DNA from: Mesorhizobium sp. L2C084A000
GTDB taxonomy: Bacteria; Pseudomonadota; Alphaproteobacteria; Rhizobiales; Rhizobiaceae
Direction: 5' to 3'
Assembly: GCF_000502875.1 (NCBI RefSeq)
Contig: NZ_AYWX01000001.1
Location: forward strand, 665,672-729,671
Length of the DNA: 64,000 nt
Every line of letters begins with the position of its first letter. Within the stretch, counting starts at the first letter, position 1. Shown here piece by piece: positions 28,479 to 36,093 of the stretch. Position numbers and translations under genes: made by a program. The notes beneath the pieces were generated by a model, which saw only the letters and a program-made list of their open reading frames with translations, did no database searches and was not told where the DNA came from.

Positions 28479-29123
28479 ATGTCCGTGGACAGTTTTTCCT
28501 CACATCGGCACGATGACGCGGTGCGCCTCGATCCACGCCGTGCAGCCGTTATCGTCATCGATATGGTCAATGAGTTCTGCAAGCCCGGCGGGGCCATGGT
28601 CCTGCCTGGGTACGAGACGCTGATCGCGCCGCAACTGGCCGTGATCGAGGCCGCGCGCGCCGCCGGCGTGCCGGTGATCTGGGTCCATGACAGCCACCGG
28701 CCGGGCATGCGACGCGAGCGCGAATGGCTGAAGCGCACACCGCATTGCCTGGATGGAAGCTGGGGGCCGGAGATCATCGAGGATCTCGGCGCCCGCGATG
28801 ACGAGATCCATGTGATCAAGCGGCGCTACTCGGCCTTCTTTCAAACCGACCTCGACCTGACGCTGAAAGACATGCAGACCGATCAGTTGATCATCTTCGG
28901 CGTGGTCACCAACATCTGTGTGCGCTCGACCGTCCATGATGCCTTTTTCGAGGGCTATGAGGTGGTGGTGCCAAGCGATTGCTGCGCGGCGACGGGACCA
29001 CGCGAGCAGGAAAGCTCGCTCTATGACATAGCGACCCATTTCGGCGTGGTCAGCGATTCGGCTGATGTCGTCGCAGCCCTCCGCGACGGGAGGTCGCTTC
29101 AACCAGCGGAGGTCGCGGCTTGA
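28479..29123 (+). CDS. Isochorismatase-family cysteine hydrolase
   Basis: 214 aa, alpha/beta hydrolase-like fold of the isochorismatase superfamily. Triad: D28 (VIDMVNEF), K114 (VIKRRYSAF) and C147 (VVTNICVRSTVHDA). Many members are amidases, for example maleamate, ureidoacrylate or N-carbamoyl-sarcosine amidases and nicotinamidase-like proteins. The ATG at 28479 has AAAGGAG 6-8 bases upstream; an upstream ATG at 28446 would add 11 residues and overlap the motif. It is followed by a MarR gene and an enamidase-like amidohydrolase, so an amide-cleaving step in a catabolic chain is likely. Confidence 0.92.
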   Translation: MSVDSFSSHRHDDAVRLDPRRAAVIVIDMVNEFCKPGGAMVLPGYETLIAPQLAVIEAARAAGVPVIWVHDSHRPGMRREREWLKRTPHCLDGSWGPEIIEDLGARDDEIHVIKRRYSAFFQTDLDLTLKDMQTDQLIIFGVVTNICVRSTVHDAFFEGYEVVVPSDCCAATGPREQESSLYDIATHFGVVSDSADVVAALRDGRSLQPAEVAA

Positions 29124-29172
29124 GCTTTTTTCAAACCGGCGACATCCAAGACAGCGGCGATAGGAGTCCGGT

Positions 29173-29724
29173 GTGACGACTGAAAAGAAACCGCAATCCG
29201 AAAAAGGCGCGACGCCGAAAACGCCGAGCGGCGATGCACCCCCGAGCCGCGAGCAAGTGCTGCAACAATACGCCGAGACCGGCTATGAATTGGACCGCCA
29301 CCCGGCGCACGTCATCCGCCGGGCGCATCAGCGCGCGACGTTGCGCTTCCAGCAGGTGATGGCCGGCGAAGACCTTTCGCCAACGCAATTCGCGGCGCTC
29401 GCCACGATCCTCAAGCATGGCGAAGTCTCGCAGAACCATCTCGGCCGGCTGACGGCGATGGACCCGTCGACCATCAGCATCGTCATGCGCAAACTGCTCA
29501 AACACGGGCTGATCACGCGCAGCGCCTCCGAAACCGACCAACGCCTGACGATGATCGCGCTGACCGGCAAAGGGACCGACTATACGCTGGAGCGGCTCGA
29601 ACGCAGCGTCGAGGTCGGGCGGCGGTTCCTGTCGCCGCTCTCACCGGCTGAGCAGGCGACGCTGCTTCGCCTGCTCCAGCGCATCAACGACGACGACCCA
29701 TCGAATGGCGACGGCGGCAAATAA
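29173..29724 (+). CDS. MarR family transcriptional regulator
   Basis: 183 aa. A winged helix-turn-helix spans about residues 60-135: HLGRLTAMDPSTISIVMRKLLKHGLI is the recognition helix and following wing, with RSASETDQRLTMIALTGKG as the wing tail. A basic, low-complexity N-terminal arm of about 25 residues precedes it. The start is GTG at 29173 with TAGGAG upstream. MarR proteins are usually dimeric repressors released by aromatic or heterocyclic ligands. Its neighbours suggest it controls the local catabolic regulon, binding the 16-bp motif; this is inference. Confidence 0.92.
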   Translation: MTTEKKPQSEKGATPKTPSGDAPPSREQVLQQYAETGYELDRHPAHVIRRAHQRATLRFQQVMAGEDLSPTQFAALATILKHGEVSQNHLGRLTAMDPSTISIVMRKLLKHGLITRSASETDQRLTMIALTGKGTDYTLERLERSVEVGRRFLSPLSPAEQATLLRLLQRINDDDPSNGDGGK

Positions 29725-29768
29725 GCCGCGTCCAGTCCTTTTTTCCATAACAGCAAAAGTGAGAACCG

Positions 29769-30962
29769 ATGTCGTCCGACTCCCAGTCGTCTGCCAACAC
29801 GCTCGTCGTCCGCAATATCGGTCTCATGCTGAGTGGCGATCTCGCACAACCGATCATCGACGCCGACACCATCGTCGTGAGCGATGGACGCATCACCAGC
29901 ATTGGCAAGGCAGGCGACATTGATGGCGGCAGCGCGGCGACGATCATCGATGCGATGGGCTGTGCGGTCTCGCCGGGTCTTATCGATAACCACGCCCATC
30001 CGGTGGCCGGCGACTGGACGCCTCGGCAGAACCAGATCGGCTGGATGGATTCGACTGTGCATGGCGGCGTCACCACCATGATCTCGGCGGGTGAAGTCCA
30101 CACGCCGGGCCGACCGCGCGACCTTGTCGGGCTGAAGGCGCTGGCGATCGCTGCCCAACGCACCTTCTCCAACTTCCGTCCGAACGGCATGAAGATCCTG
30201 GCCGGGGCACCGATCCTGGAACCCGGCCTTACCGAGGAAGACTTCCGCAGTCTCGCCGAGGCCGGCGTGACGCTTGTCGGCGAGGTCGGACTTGGCGGCG
30301 TCAAGGACGGGCCGACCGGCCGGCAGATGATCGCCTGGGCGCGCAAATACGGCATGACCTCGATGACCCACACGGGCGGTCCATCCCTGCCCGGCTCCGG
30401 CCGCATCGGCGCGGATGTCGTGCTGGAGGTCGACGCCGACATCGTCGCGCACGTCAATGGCGGGCCAACCGCCCTGCCCGACGCGGAAATACGGCAGATC
30501 TGCGAGAAGGGCTCGAGGGCGCTTGAAATCGTCCATAACGGCAATTTGCGCACCGGACTGTTCGTGCTCGACCTGGCAAGGCAGCGCGGCGAACTTTCGC
30601 GCGTCATCCTCGGCACCGACAGCCCGGCCGGATCCGGCGTGCAGCCGCTTGGCATCCTGCGAACCCTGACCATGCTGGCTTCGCTGGGTGGTATCGCGCC
30701 GGAAGTGGCGTTCTGTCTTGCCAGCGGCAACACGGCGCGTGTGCGCGGACTGGATGATCGCGGCATCATCGAGGCCGGTCGCGCCGCCGACCTGATCTTC
30801 ATGGATCAAGCGATCGGCGGTGCCGGCGACGGGCTGCTCGACAGCGTGGCGCTGGGCAATCTTCCAGGCATTGGAATGGTCGTCATCGACGGCGTGGTGC
30901 GGACCGGCCGGAGCAGAAATACGCCTCCGGCGATGCGGGTGCCGGAAGTCCTGGCGGCCTGA
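29769..30962 (+). CDS. Enamidase-like amidohydrolase
   Basis: 397 aa, amidohydrolase superfamily. The metal-binding histidines H75 and H77 are in DNHAHP, E172 lies in VGEVGLGG, H201 in MTHTGG, H228 in AHVNGG and D284 in LGTDSPAG. The pattern of VHTPGRP, VGEVGLGG, MTHTGG and NGGPTA resembles enamidase of nicotinate-fermenting Eubacterium barkeri, which opens 6-oxo-1,4,5,6-tetrahydronicotinate. Here the ring could differ. It follows the MarR gene by 44 bases and ends 3 bases from the convergent AA_synth gene. Other heterocycle hydrolases of this superfamily remain possible. Confidence 0.85.
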   Translation: MSSDSQSSANTLVVRNIGLMLSGDLAQPIIDADTIVVSDGRITSIGKAGDIDGGSAATIIDAMGCAVSPGLIDNHAHPVAGDWTPRQNQIGWMDSTVHGGVTTMISAGEVHTPGRPRDLVGLKALAIAAQRTFSNFRPNGMKILAGAPILEPGLTEEDFRSLAEAGVTLVGEVGLGGVKDGPTGRQMIAWARKYGMTSMTHTGGPSLPGSGRIGADVVLEVDADIVAHVNGGPTALPDAEIRQICEKGSRALEIVHNGNLRTGLFVLDLARQRGELSRVILGTDSPAGSGVQPLGILRTLTMLASLGGIAPEVAFCLASGNTARVRGLDDRGIIEAGRAADLIFMDQAIGGAGDGLLDSVALGNLPGIGMVVIDGVVRTGRSRNTPPAMRVPEVLAA

Positions 30963-30965
30963 CGG

Positions 30966-31550
30966 TCAGCCGACGCCGTCAATCCCGACAATCTTGTCCT
31001 TGGTCAGCCCGCCGACGCGCGGGTGCGGCCTGCCGGAATCGGTGACGGCGATAGCGACGACGATCTCGTCGGCCCGCGGTGCGTCGGGAACACGAACCTC
31101 CATGCCGTCGAAATGGCTGCGCACCCGCGCCGCATCCTTGTGACCGAGCGGAATATCGAGCGGCACGCCGAGGCCGCCGCGCTTCTTCGATGAAGGAATG
31201 AGCGCGGCCCCCTTGCCGAGCACATCGCGGAACGGGGCACCGAGCTTTGGATGAAGGATGGCGGCGGCATGTTCGAGCTCACCGTCGGCGCCGACGGCGG
31301 CGGCCTTGCCGAAGCTCTCGACCCGGTCGCCGGCAATGCCCAGAGCAGCGACGGCGCGCTTGGGCAAGATATCTCCCAATGCTTCGCCTATGGCGCTCAG
31401 TGCCGACAGGTCCTCGACGTAGGTACCCGCATAGGGGTTGCGGATCACCGCGATGGCTGCGGCACGCCGCGTCGGCGGATCGACGGGCCGCCCGCCTTCG
31501 ATCCGGGTTTCCTCGACGATGGTGATGATACGGCGGATTTCCGGGTTCAT
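30966..31550 (-). CDS. AA_synth (DUF1185) family protein
   Basis: 194 aa. The family, named amino acid synthesis protein without a proven role, is recognised by MNPEIRRIITIVEETRIEGG, the AAIAVIRNPYAG block, GELEHAAAILHP and SSKKRGGLGVPLDIPL. The gene overlaps its paralog upstream as ATGA and the two share the same length. Lysines in SSKKRGG and the GxELEHA region look conserved between both copies. Its membership in a unit with a nucleoside transporter and amidohydrolases suggests a step on an N-heterocycle; no activity is established. Confidence 0.88.
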   Translation of the reverse strand: MNPEIRRIITIVEETRIEGGRPVDPPTRRAAAIAVIRNPYAGTYVEDLSALSAIGEALGDILPKRAVAALGIAGDRVESFGKAAAVGADGELEHAAAILHPKLGAPFRDVLGKGAALIPSSKKRGGLGVPLDIPLGHKDAARVRSHFDGMEVRVPDAPRADEIVVAIAVTDSGRPHPRVGGLTKDKIVGIDGVG

Positions 31551-32131
31551 CGCAATCCGTCCTCGCCCTTGATGTCGGCGGCGGCAAGGCCGCCGACCCG
31601 TGCATGAACGCGTGCGCCGGTGGTCATCGCCAGGATGACGGCCATTTCGTCGCCGCGCGGCGCATCGGCAATGCCGATCTCGATCGCATCGAAATGGCTG
31701 CGCACATAGGAGGCGTTTATGTGCGTGATCGGGATATCGATGCGCGTTCCGGGGCCGCCGACCTTCTTGGTCGAAGGCACGATCGCCTTGGCATTGCCGA
31801 GCAGTTCACGCATCGCATAGCCGCCCGGATTATGCCAGAGCGCGCCGTGTTCAAGCTCGCCGGCGGCGCCGACTATGGCACCCTTGCCATAGCCTTCGAT
31901 GGCCTGGCCGCCTTCACCAATGGCGTCGATCAGGCGCCGAGCCATATCGAGACCGAGCGGCTTCAGGTCTTCCATGAAGCCAGTGATCTCTTCGACATAA
32001 CGTCCGGCAAAAGGGTTGGCGATGACCGCGACGACCGCGCCCCGCTTGAGCGGGCGTGCCGCGTGGGGTCCGCCCTCATGGAATATCTCTTCGACCTGAA
32101 CCAGAAATTTCCTGACCACCACAGCCGGCAT
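31547..32131 (-). CDS. AA_synth (DUF1185) family protein, first of a pair
   Basis: 194 aa. Shares with its downstream partner the blocks VAVIANPFAGRYVEE, GELEHGALWHNPGGYAMRE, PSTKKVGGPGTRIDIPITH, and HFDAIEIGIADAPRGDEMAV. The two proteins differ clearly, so a hetero-oligomer or two sequential activities are both possible. AAGGAAG precedes the ATG at 32131. The promoter region 32132-32385 carries motif B1 at 32166-32181. Confidence 0.88.
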   Translation of the reverse strand: MPAVVVRKFLVQVEEIFHEGGPHAARPLKRGAVVAVIANPFAGRYVEEITGFMEDLKPLGLDMARRLIDAIGEGGQAIEGYGKGAIVGAAGELEHGALWHNPGGYAMRELLGNAKAIVPSTKKVGGPGTRIDIPITHINASYVRSHFDAIEIGIADAPRGDEMAVILAMTTGARVHARVGGLAAADIKGEDGLR

Positions 32132-32165
32132 CGTTCGCTTCCTTCATCCCGTCGTTCATAAAAAC

Positions 32166-32181
32166 TCATTAGAGTATCAAC
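32166..32181 (+). promoter_or_regulatory. Regulon motif copy B1
   Basis: Plus strand TCATTAGAGTATCAAC. It lies 35 bases before the start codon of the first AA_synth gene on the minus strand. It is the most divergent copy but keeps GA-N2-ATCAAC and shares AAACTCAT just upstream with B2. Confidence 0.6.
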
Positions 32182-32288
32182 AATTATGCCCATGGACATT
32201 TGTCAAGCGCAGACGTCGAGCAAGTGGGCGAAGGGCCAAGAAAACTGCATCGGATGACGATTGACAGCCTGTTAAGCCGCTCCTAAAC

Positions 32289-32304
32289 TCATATGACCAT
32301 CAAC
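32289..32304 (+). promoter_or_regulatory. Regulon motif copy B2
   Basis: Plus strand TCATATGACCATCAAC, starting at the last base of the -10 TAAACT of the BMP operon promoter and 82 bases before its first start codon. Repressor binding here would block initiation. Confidence 0.72.
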
Positions 32305-32385
32305 GAACTCGCCGTTGTCCCGGCGGACACGTGGGGATGGTCAAAGCGTGGCTTCAAAAGCTGAAAAAAGCTGAAGGGGAATGAC

Positions 32386-33390
32386 ATGAAAAGGGCGCTC
32401 AAGAGTTTATTTCTGGCCGGCACGATGCTTGCCATTTCGTTCGGACCGGCCGCGGCACAGGCCAAGGTTTCCGTGGCCGCCATCTCGGGATATTTTGCCC
32501 AGGGCTTCGGCGTTTCGATCGTCAACGGCCTCAACAAGGCCAAGACCGATTTCGGCATCGACCTCAAGCTGGTCGACACCGGCAATCGCGCGCTCGACTA
32601 CCAGCAGCAGTTCGAGAATCTTGCCAAGGGCAAACAGTACGACCTCATCTTCGTGATGGGCTGGGAGCTGGTGGACTCGCTGCAAAAGGTCAGCGCCGAA
32701 TATCCTGACCAGCGCTTCGTGTTCATCGATGGCGTCCTCGACAACCCCAAGATGATCTACGCCAATTTCGCCGAGGAGCAGGGATCCTTCGTCGCCGGCG
32801 CGCTTGCCGGCATGATCGAAGCCAAGGGCACCGCCTTCGACAAGATCGGCGACGGCAAGGCGATCGGCTTTGTCGGCGGCCGAGATATCCCGGTGATCCG
32901 CAACTTCCTGGGCGGCTACGAGCAAGGCGCCAAATATGCCGCGCCCGACGTCAAGGTAAACTCCGTCTTCGCCGGAACCTTCGACGACCCGGCCAAGGGA
33001 AGCGAACTTGCCCAGGCGCTTTACGGCCAAGGCTCCGACATTGTCTACAACGTCGCCGGCCCGACGGGTGAAGGCGTGATGCAGGCAAGTGCCGCGGTCG
33101 ACAAATATTCGATCGGCGTCGACATCGACATGTGCGGCTCGGCTCCCGGAAATGTGCTCGCCAGCATGCTGAAGCGCGGCGACATCGCCGTCTACACGCT
33201 GATCAAGGACGAGGTCGAGGGCCGCAAGATCACCGCCGGCACCCGCACTTTCGACCTCGCCTCGGGCGGTGTCGAGGTCAAGGTCTGCGATGACATCGCC
33301 GCCAAGATCCCGGCAGAGATGACCGCCAAGCTCGATGAGATCAAAAAGGGCATCGTCGACGGCAAGATCGTGATCGCCAAGGCAAAATAA
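32386..33390 (+). CDS. BMP family ABC transporter substrate-binding protein
   Basis: Periplasmic basic-membrane-protein-type binding protein of 334 aa. The signal peptide ends near residue 25 (FGPAAAQAKV). AAISGYFAQGFG, VMGWELVDSLQK, VAGALAGMIEA, VGGRDIPVIRNF and VYNVAGPTGEGV are family blocks. Relatives bind purine or other nucleosides. AAGGGGAA lies before the ATG. It is followed by a 17-bp hairpin and then the ATPase and permease genes; the downstream nucleoside hydrolases support a nucleoside ligand. Confidence 0.92.
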   Translation: MKRALKSLFLAGTMLAISFGPAAAQAKVSVAAISGYFAQGFGVSIVNGLNKAKTDFGIDLKLVDTGNRALDYQQQFENLAKGKQYDLIFVMGWELVDSLQKVSAEYPDQRFVFIDGVLDNPKMIYANFAEEQGSFVAGALAGMIEAKGTAFDKIGDGKAIGFVGGRDIPVIRNFLGGYEQGAKYAAPDVKVNSVFAGTFDDPAKGSELAQALYGQGSDIVYNVAGPTGEGVMQASAAVDKYSIGVDIDMCGSAPGNVLASMLKRGDIAVYTLIKDEVEGRKITAGTRTFDLASGGVEVKVCDDIAAKIPAEMTAKLDEIKKGIVDGKIVIAKAK

Positions 33391-33424
33391 GCCAACAACA
33401 GCGCCTCCCTCCCAAGAAAGCGCT

Positions 33425-33462
33425 ACACTGATCCGCCGCGGCTTGCCGCGGCGGATCAGTGT
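33425..33462 (+). other. Perfect 17-bp hairpin between binding protein and ATPase genes
   Basis: Stem ACACTGATCCGCCGCGG at 33425-33441, loop CTTG at 33442-33445, complementary arm at 33446-33462. There is no T-run, so it is not a classical terminator. Such hairpins after a binding-protein gene can protect that part of the mRNA and let it be made in excess over the membrane parts. Confidence 0.85.
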
Positions 33463-33481
33463 CCAATCTGCGAGAGCCACG

Positions 33482-35056
33482 TTGTCGAACACGCCGGGGT
33501 CGCCGACCCTCCACAGCAATGCCGCGATGGCCGTCGAGTTGACTGGCATCACCAAGCGTTTTGGCGCATTCGTCGCCAATGACGGCATCGACCTTGCGGT
33601 CCGCCGCGGCGAGATCCGCGCCATCATCGGCGAGAACGGTGCCGGCAAGACGACGCTGATGAACATCCTGTTCGGCCTCTTGCAGCCGGACGAAGGCTCG
33701 ATCCGGCTGAACGGTGAAGAGATCGTGATCGCCGACCCGTCCGTGGCGATAAAGGCCGGCCTCGGCATGGTTCACCAGCACTTCAAGCTGGTTCCCTCGC
33801 TCTCGGTCGCCGACAACGTCTTTCTCGGCATGGAAATCCGTCGCCATGGGCTGATCGACCACGCTGCACAGGTTGAGCGCACGCGCGAACTGTCGAAGCG
33901 CTTCGGCTTGCAGGTCGATCCGACCGAGCGCGTCGGGCTGCTCTCGGTCGGCATAGAGCAACGCATCGAAATCCTGAAGGTCCTGGTGCGCGGCGCGCGC
34001 ACCATCATCCTCGACGAACCGACCGCCGTGCTGACGCCGCAGGAGAGCCGTGAGCTGTTCCAGACGCTGCGCAGCTTCGTGGCCGAGGGCATGACGGTGA
34101 TCTTCATTTCGCACCACCTGGAAGAAGTGATGGAAGTGTCCGACACGGTGACGGTGCTGCGCAATGGCAGGAAGGTGGCGACCCGGCCGACGGCCGAGCT
34201 CAGCAAGGACGAGTTGGTGCACATGATGGTCGGCCGCGAGGTCAGCTTCGACCGCCGGGCGCGTGCGTCGCTGCACGGCGACGTGGTGCTCGAAGTCAAG
34301 GACCTGTGGGCGCGCGACGATCGCCTGCTGCCGGCCCTTCGCGATGCCAGTTTCACGGTCCGCTCCGGCGAGGTGGTGGGGATCGCGGGTGTGGCCGGCA
34401 ATGGGCAGACAGAGCTGGCGGAAGTGCTTTCGGGCCTGCGACCGGCAAGCCATGGCGGGGCGTGGCTGAAGGGCCGGAATCTCACCGCTCTCTCCCCCGC
34501 CGCGATCCGCCAGGCAGGCCTCGCCCATGTTCCAGGCGACCGCATGGTGCGCGGGGTCGATCGCAACGCTTCGATAGCGGCCAACACCCTGATGGGCCGC
34601 CAGCATCGCGCACCATGGAGCCGCGGCGGCATGCTCAACTGGAATGCCATAAATCAAAACGCCGAAACGCTGATCAAGAGCTTCGATATTCGCGCGCGCG
34701 CAGCCGGCGATGCGGTCAAGCGGCTTTCGGGCGGAAACATCCAGAAGGTCGTTCTGGCACGCGAATTCACCAATGGCGCCGATTTCCTGCTGATCGACCA
34801 GCCGACGCGCGGCGTCGACATCGGCGCCCAGGAGGCCATTCATGACGAGATCATGCGCCAGCGCGCCGCCGGCCGCGCAATCCTGCTGATTTCCGTGCAG
34901 CTCGACGAACTGGCCGCCCTTGCCGACCGCATCCTGGTGATGTTCAACGGGCGGATCATGGGCGAGGTCGCCGGCGACGATGCCGACGAGGAGCGCATCG
35001 GCATGATGATGGCAGGCGTGGCCGCGCCGGAATTCGCCGCGGAGATCGCATCATGA
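33482..35056 (+). CDS. BMP-type ABC transporter ATPase (two domains)
   Basis: Dual-domain ATPase of 524 aa as started at TTG 33482, with GAGAG upstream; an ATG at 33527 would give 509 aa, the more usual length. Domain 1 has Walker A GENGAGKT and signature LSVGIEQR, with IILDEPTAVLTP. Domain 2 has a degenerate P-loop (GVAGNGQTEL), LSGGNIQK and LLIDQPTRGVD; this asymmetric pair is usual in RbsA/BMP-type importers. It overlaps the first permease as ATGA at 35053-35056. Confidence 0.9.
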   Translation: MSNTPGSPTLHSNAAMAVELTGITKRFGAFVANDGIDLAVRRGEIRAIIGENGAGKTTLMNILFGLLQPDEGSIRLNGEEIVIADPSVAIKAGLGMVHQHFKLVPSLSVADNVFLGMEIRRHGLIDHAAQVERTRELSKRFGLQVDPTERVGLLSVGIEQRIEILKVLVRGARTIILDEPTAVLTPQESRELFQTLRSFVAEGMTVIFISHHLEEVMEVSDTVTVLRNGRKVATRPTAELSKDELVHMMVGREVSFDRRARASLHGDVVLEVKDLWARDDRLLPALRDASFTVRSGEVVGIAGVAGNGQTELAEVLSGLRPASHGGAWLKGRNLTALSPAAIRQAGLAHVPGDRMVRGVDRNASIAANTLMGRQHRAPWSRGGMLNWNAINQNAETLIKSFDIRARAAGDAVKRLSGGNIQKVVLAREFTNGADFLLIDQPTRGVDIGAQEAIHDEIMRQRAAGRAILLISVQLDELAALADRILVMFNGRIMGEVAGDDADEERIGMMMAGVAAPEFAAEIAS

Positions 35057-36093
35057 AAGACCATTTGCGTGCCGTTTCCGGCCAGGTCATCGCCATCGGC
35101 GTGGCGCTGCTGATGGGCGCGATCATCATCCTCATGGTCGGCGAAAGCCCGTTGCGTGTGTTCATGACGCTGTTGCGCGGCGCCTTCGGCGATCAGGAGA
35201 AGATCGCCGGGACCTTGCTGCAGACGACGCCGATCCTGATCTGCGGTGTCGCCGCCTGCATCGGCCTGCGCGGCGGCATGTTCAACGTCGGCATCGAGGG
35301 CCAGCTGTTCCTCGGCGGCTTCGCTGCCGCCTGGGTCGGCTTTGCCATGCCCCTGCCCGCGGGCATTCACACGCTGGCCGCGCTGGCGCTCGCGGTCGTG
35401 GCAGGCGCGGCCTGGGTCGCCATCCCCGCCTACTTCCGCGCCCGCTACAACACCAACGAGGTCGTCTCGACGATCCTGTCGAACTACGTGGCGGTGCTGC
35501 TCACGTCCTACTTCACCATCTTCCTGTTCAAGCGGCCGGGTGGCTGGTCGGAGACGCCGCCGATCCTGGCGACTTCCTATCTGCCGGAGATCTTCACCTT
35601 TTCGCGGTTGAACTGGGGCCTGGTCATTGGCCTGGTGCTGGCGGTCGGCGCAGCCCTTGTCTTCCGCTACACCAAATGGGGTTACGGCGTCACGATGGTC
35701 GGTTCGGCGCCGAAATTCGCCGAATATGGCGGCGTCAACGTGAAACGGCAGGGTTTCCTGGTCCTGCTGCTTTCGGGGGCCGTCGGCGGGCTGGCCGGCG
35801 GCGTCGAGACGCTCGGCGTCCATCACCGCTTCATGGAAGGATTTGCCCCCGGTTTCGGCTTCGACGGGCTGATCGCCGCCCTGCTTGCCAATGGCTCGCC
35901 TGTCGCCACCATCTTCACCGCACTGTTCTTCGGCGCCCTGCGCAACGGATCGCTGCTGCTCGAGGTCGATACCAGCGCGTCGCGCGAGATCATCACCGTG
36001 ATCCAGGCGCTGATCATCCTCAGCGTGTCGGCCCAGGTGCTGGTGAGAAAGCGCGGCGACAGCCAGGCAGGGGAGCGGCGATGGAAATTCTAG
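35053..36093 (+). CDS. BMP-type ABC transporter permease 1
   Basis: 346 aa, ten or so hydrophobic segments, BPD_transp_2 family (sugar/nucleoside permeases). GGMFNVGIEGQLFLGGFAAA is the family signature near 75-95; YNTNEVVSTILSNY lies further on and ASREIITVIQALIIL near the C-terminus. It overlaps the ATPase end and the second permease start by 4 and 13 bases. Confidence 0.91.
   Translation: MKDHLRAVSGQVIAIGVALLMGAIIILMVGESPLRVFMTLLRGAFGDQEKIAGTLLQTTPILICGVAACIGLRGGMFNVGIEGQLFLGGFAAAWVGFAMPLPAGIHTLAALALAVVAGAAWVAIPAYFRARYNTNEVVSTILSNYVAVLLTSYFTIFLFKRPGGWSETPPILATSYLPEIFTFSRLNWGLVIGLVLAVGAALVFRYTKWGYGVTMVGSAPKFAEYGGVNVKRQGFLVLLLSGAVGGLAGGVETLGVHHRFMEGFAPGFGFDGLIAALLANGSPVATIFTALFFGALRNGSLLLEVDTSASREIITVIQALIILSVSAQVLVRKRGDSQAGERRWKF

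Larger units (their letters stand above)
32132..32385. promoter_or_regulatory. Divergent promoter region with motif copies B1 and B2
   Basis: Lies between the AA_synth pair (minus) and the BMP transport operon (plus). TTGACA occurs at 32206-32201 on the minus strand and at 32261-32266 on the plus strand. For the plus unit a -10 TAAACT at 32284-32289 follows with a 17-base spacer. Motifs B1 (32166-32181) and B2 (32289-32304) lie over or next to the -10 areas. Confidence 0.72.

Noticed and set aside
32407-33768. A 453-codon minus-strand frame across the BMP binding protein and ATPase start
   Set aside because: Shadow of a confident plus-strand gene; the frame crosses a 17-bp hairpin and has no recognisable domain.
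33341-34843. A 500-codon minus-strand frame opposite the BMP ATPase
   Set aside because: Shadow of a clear two-domain ATPase.
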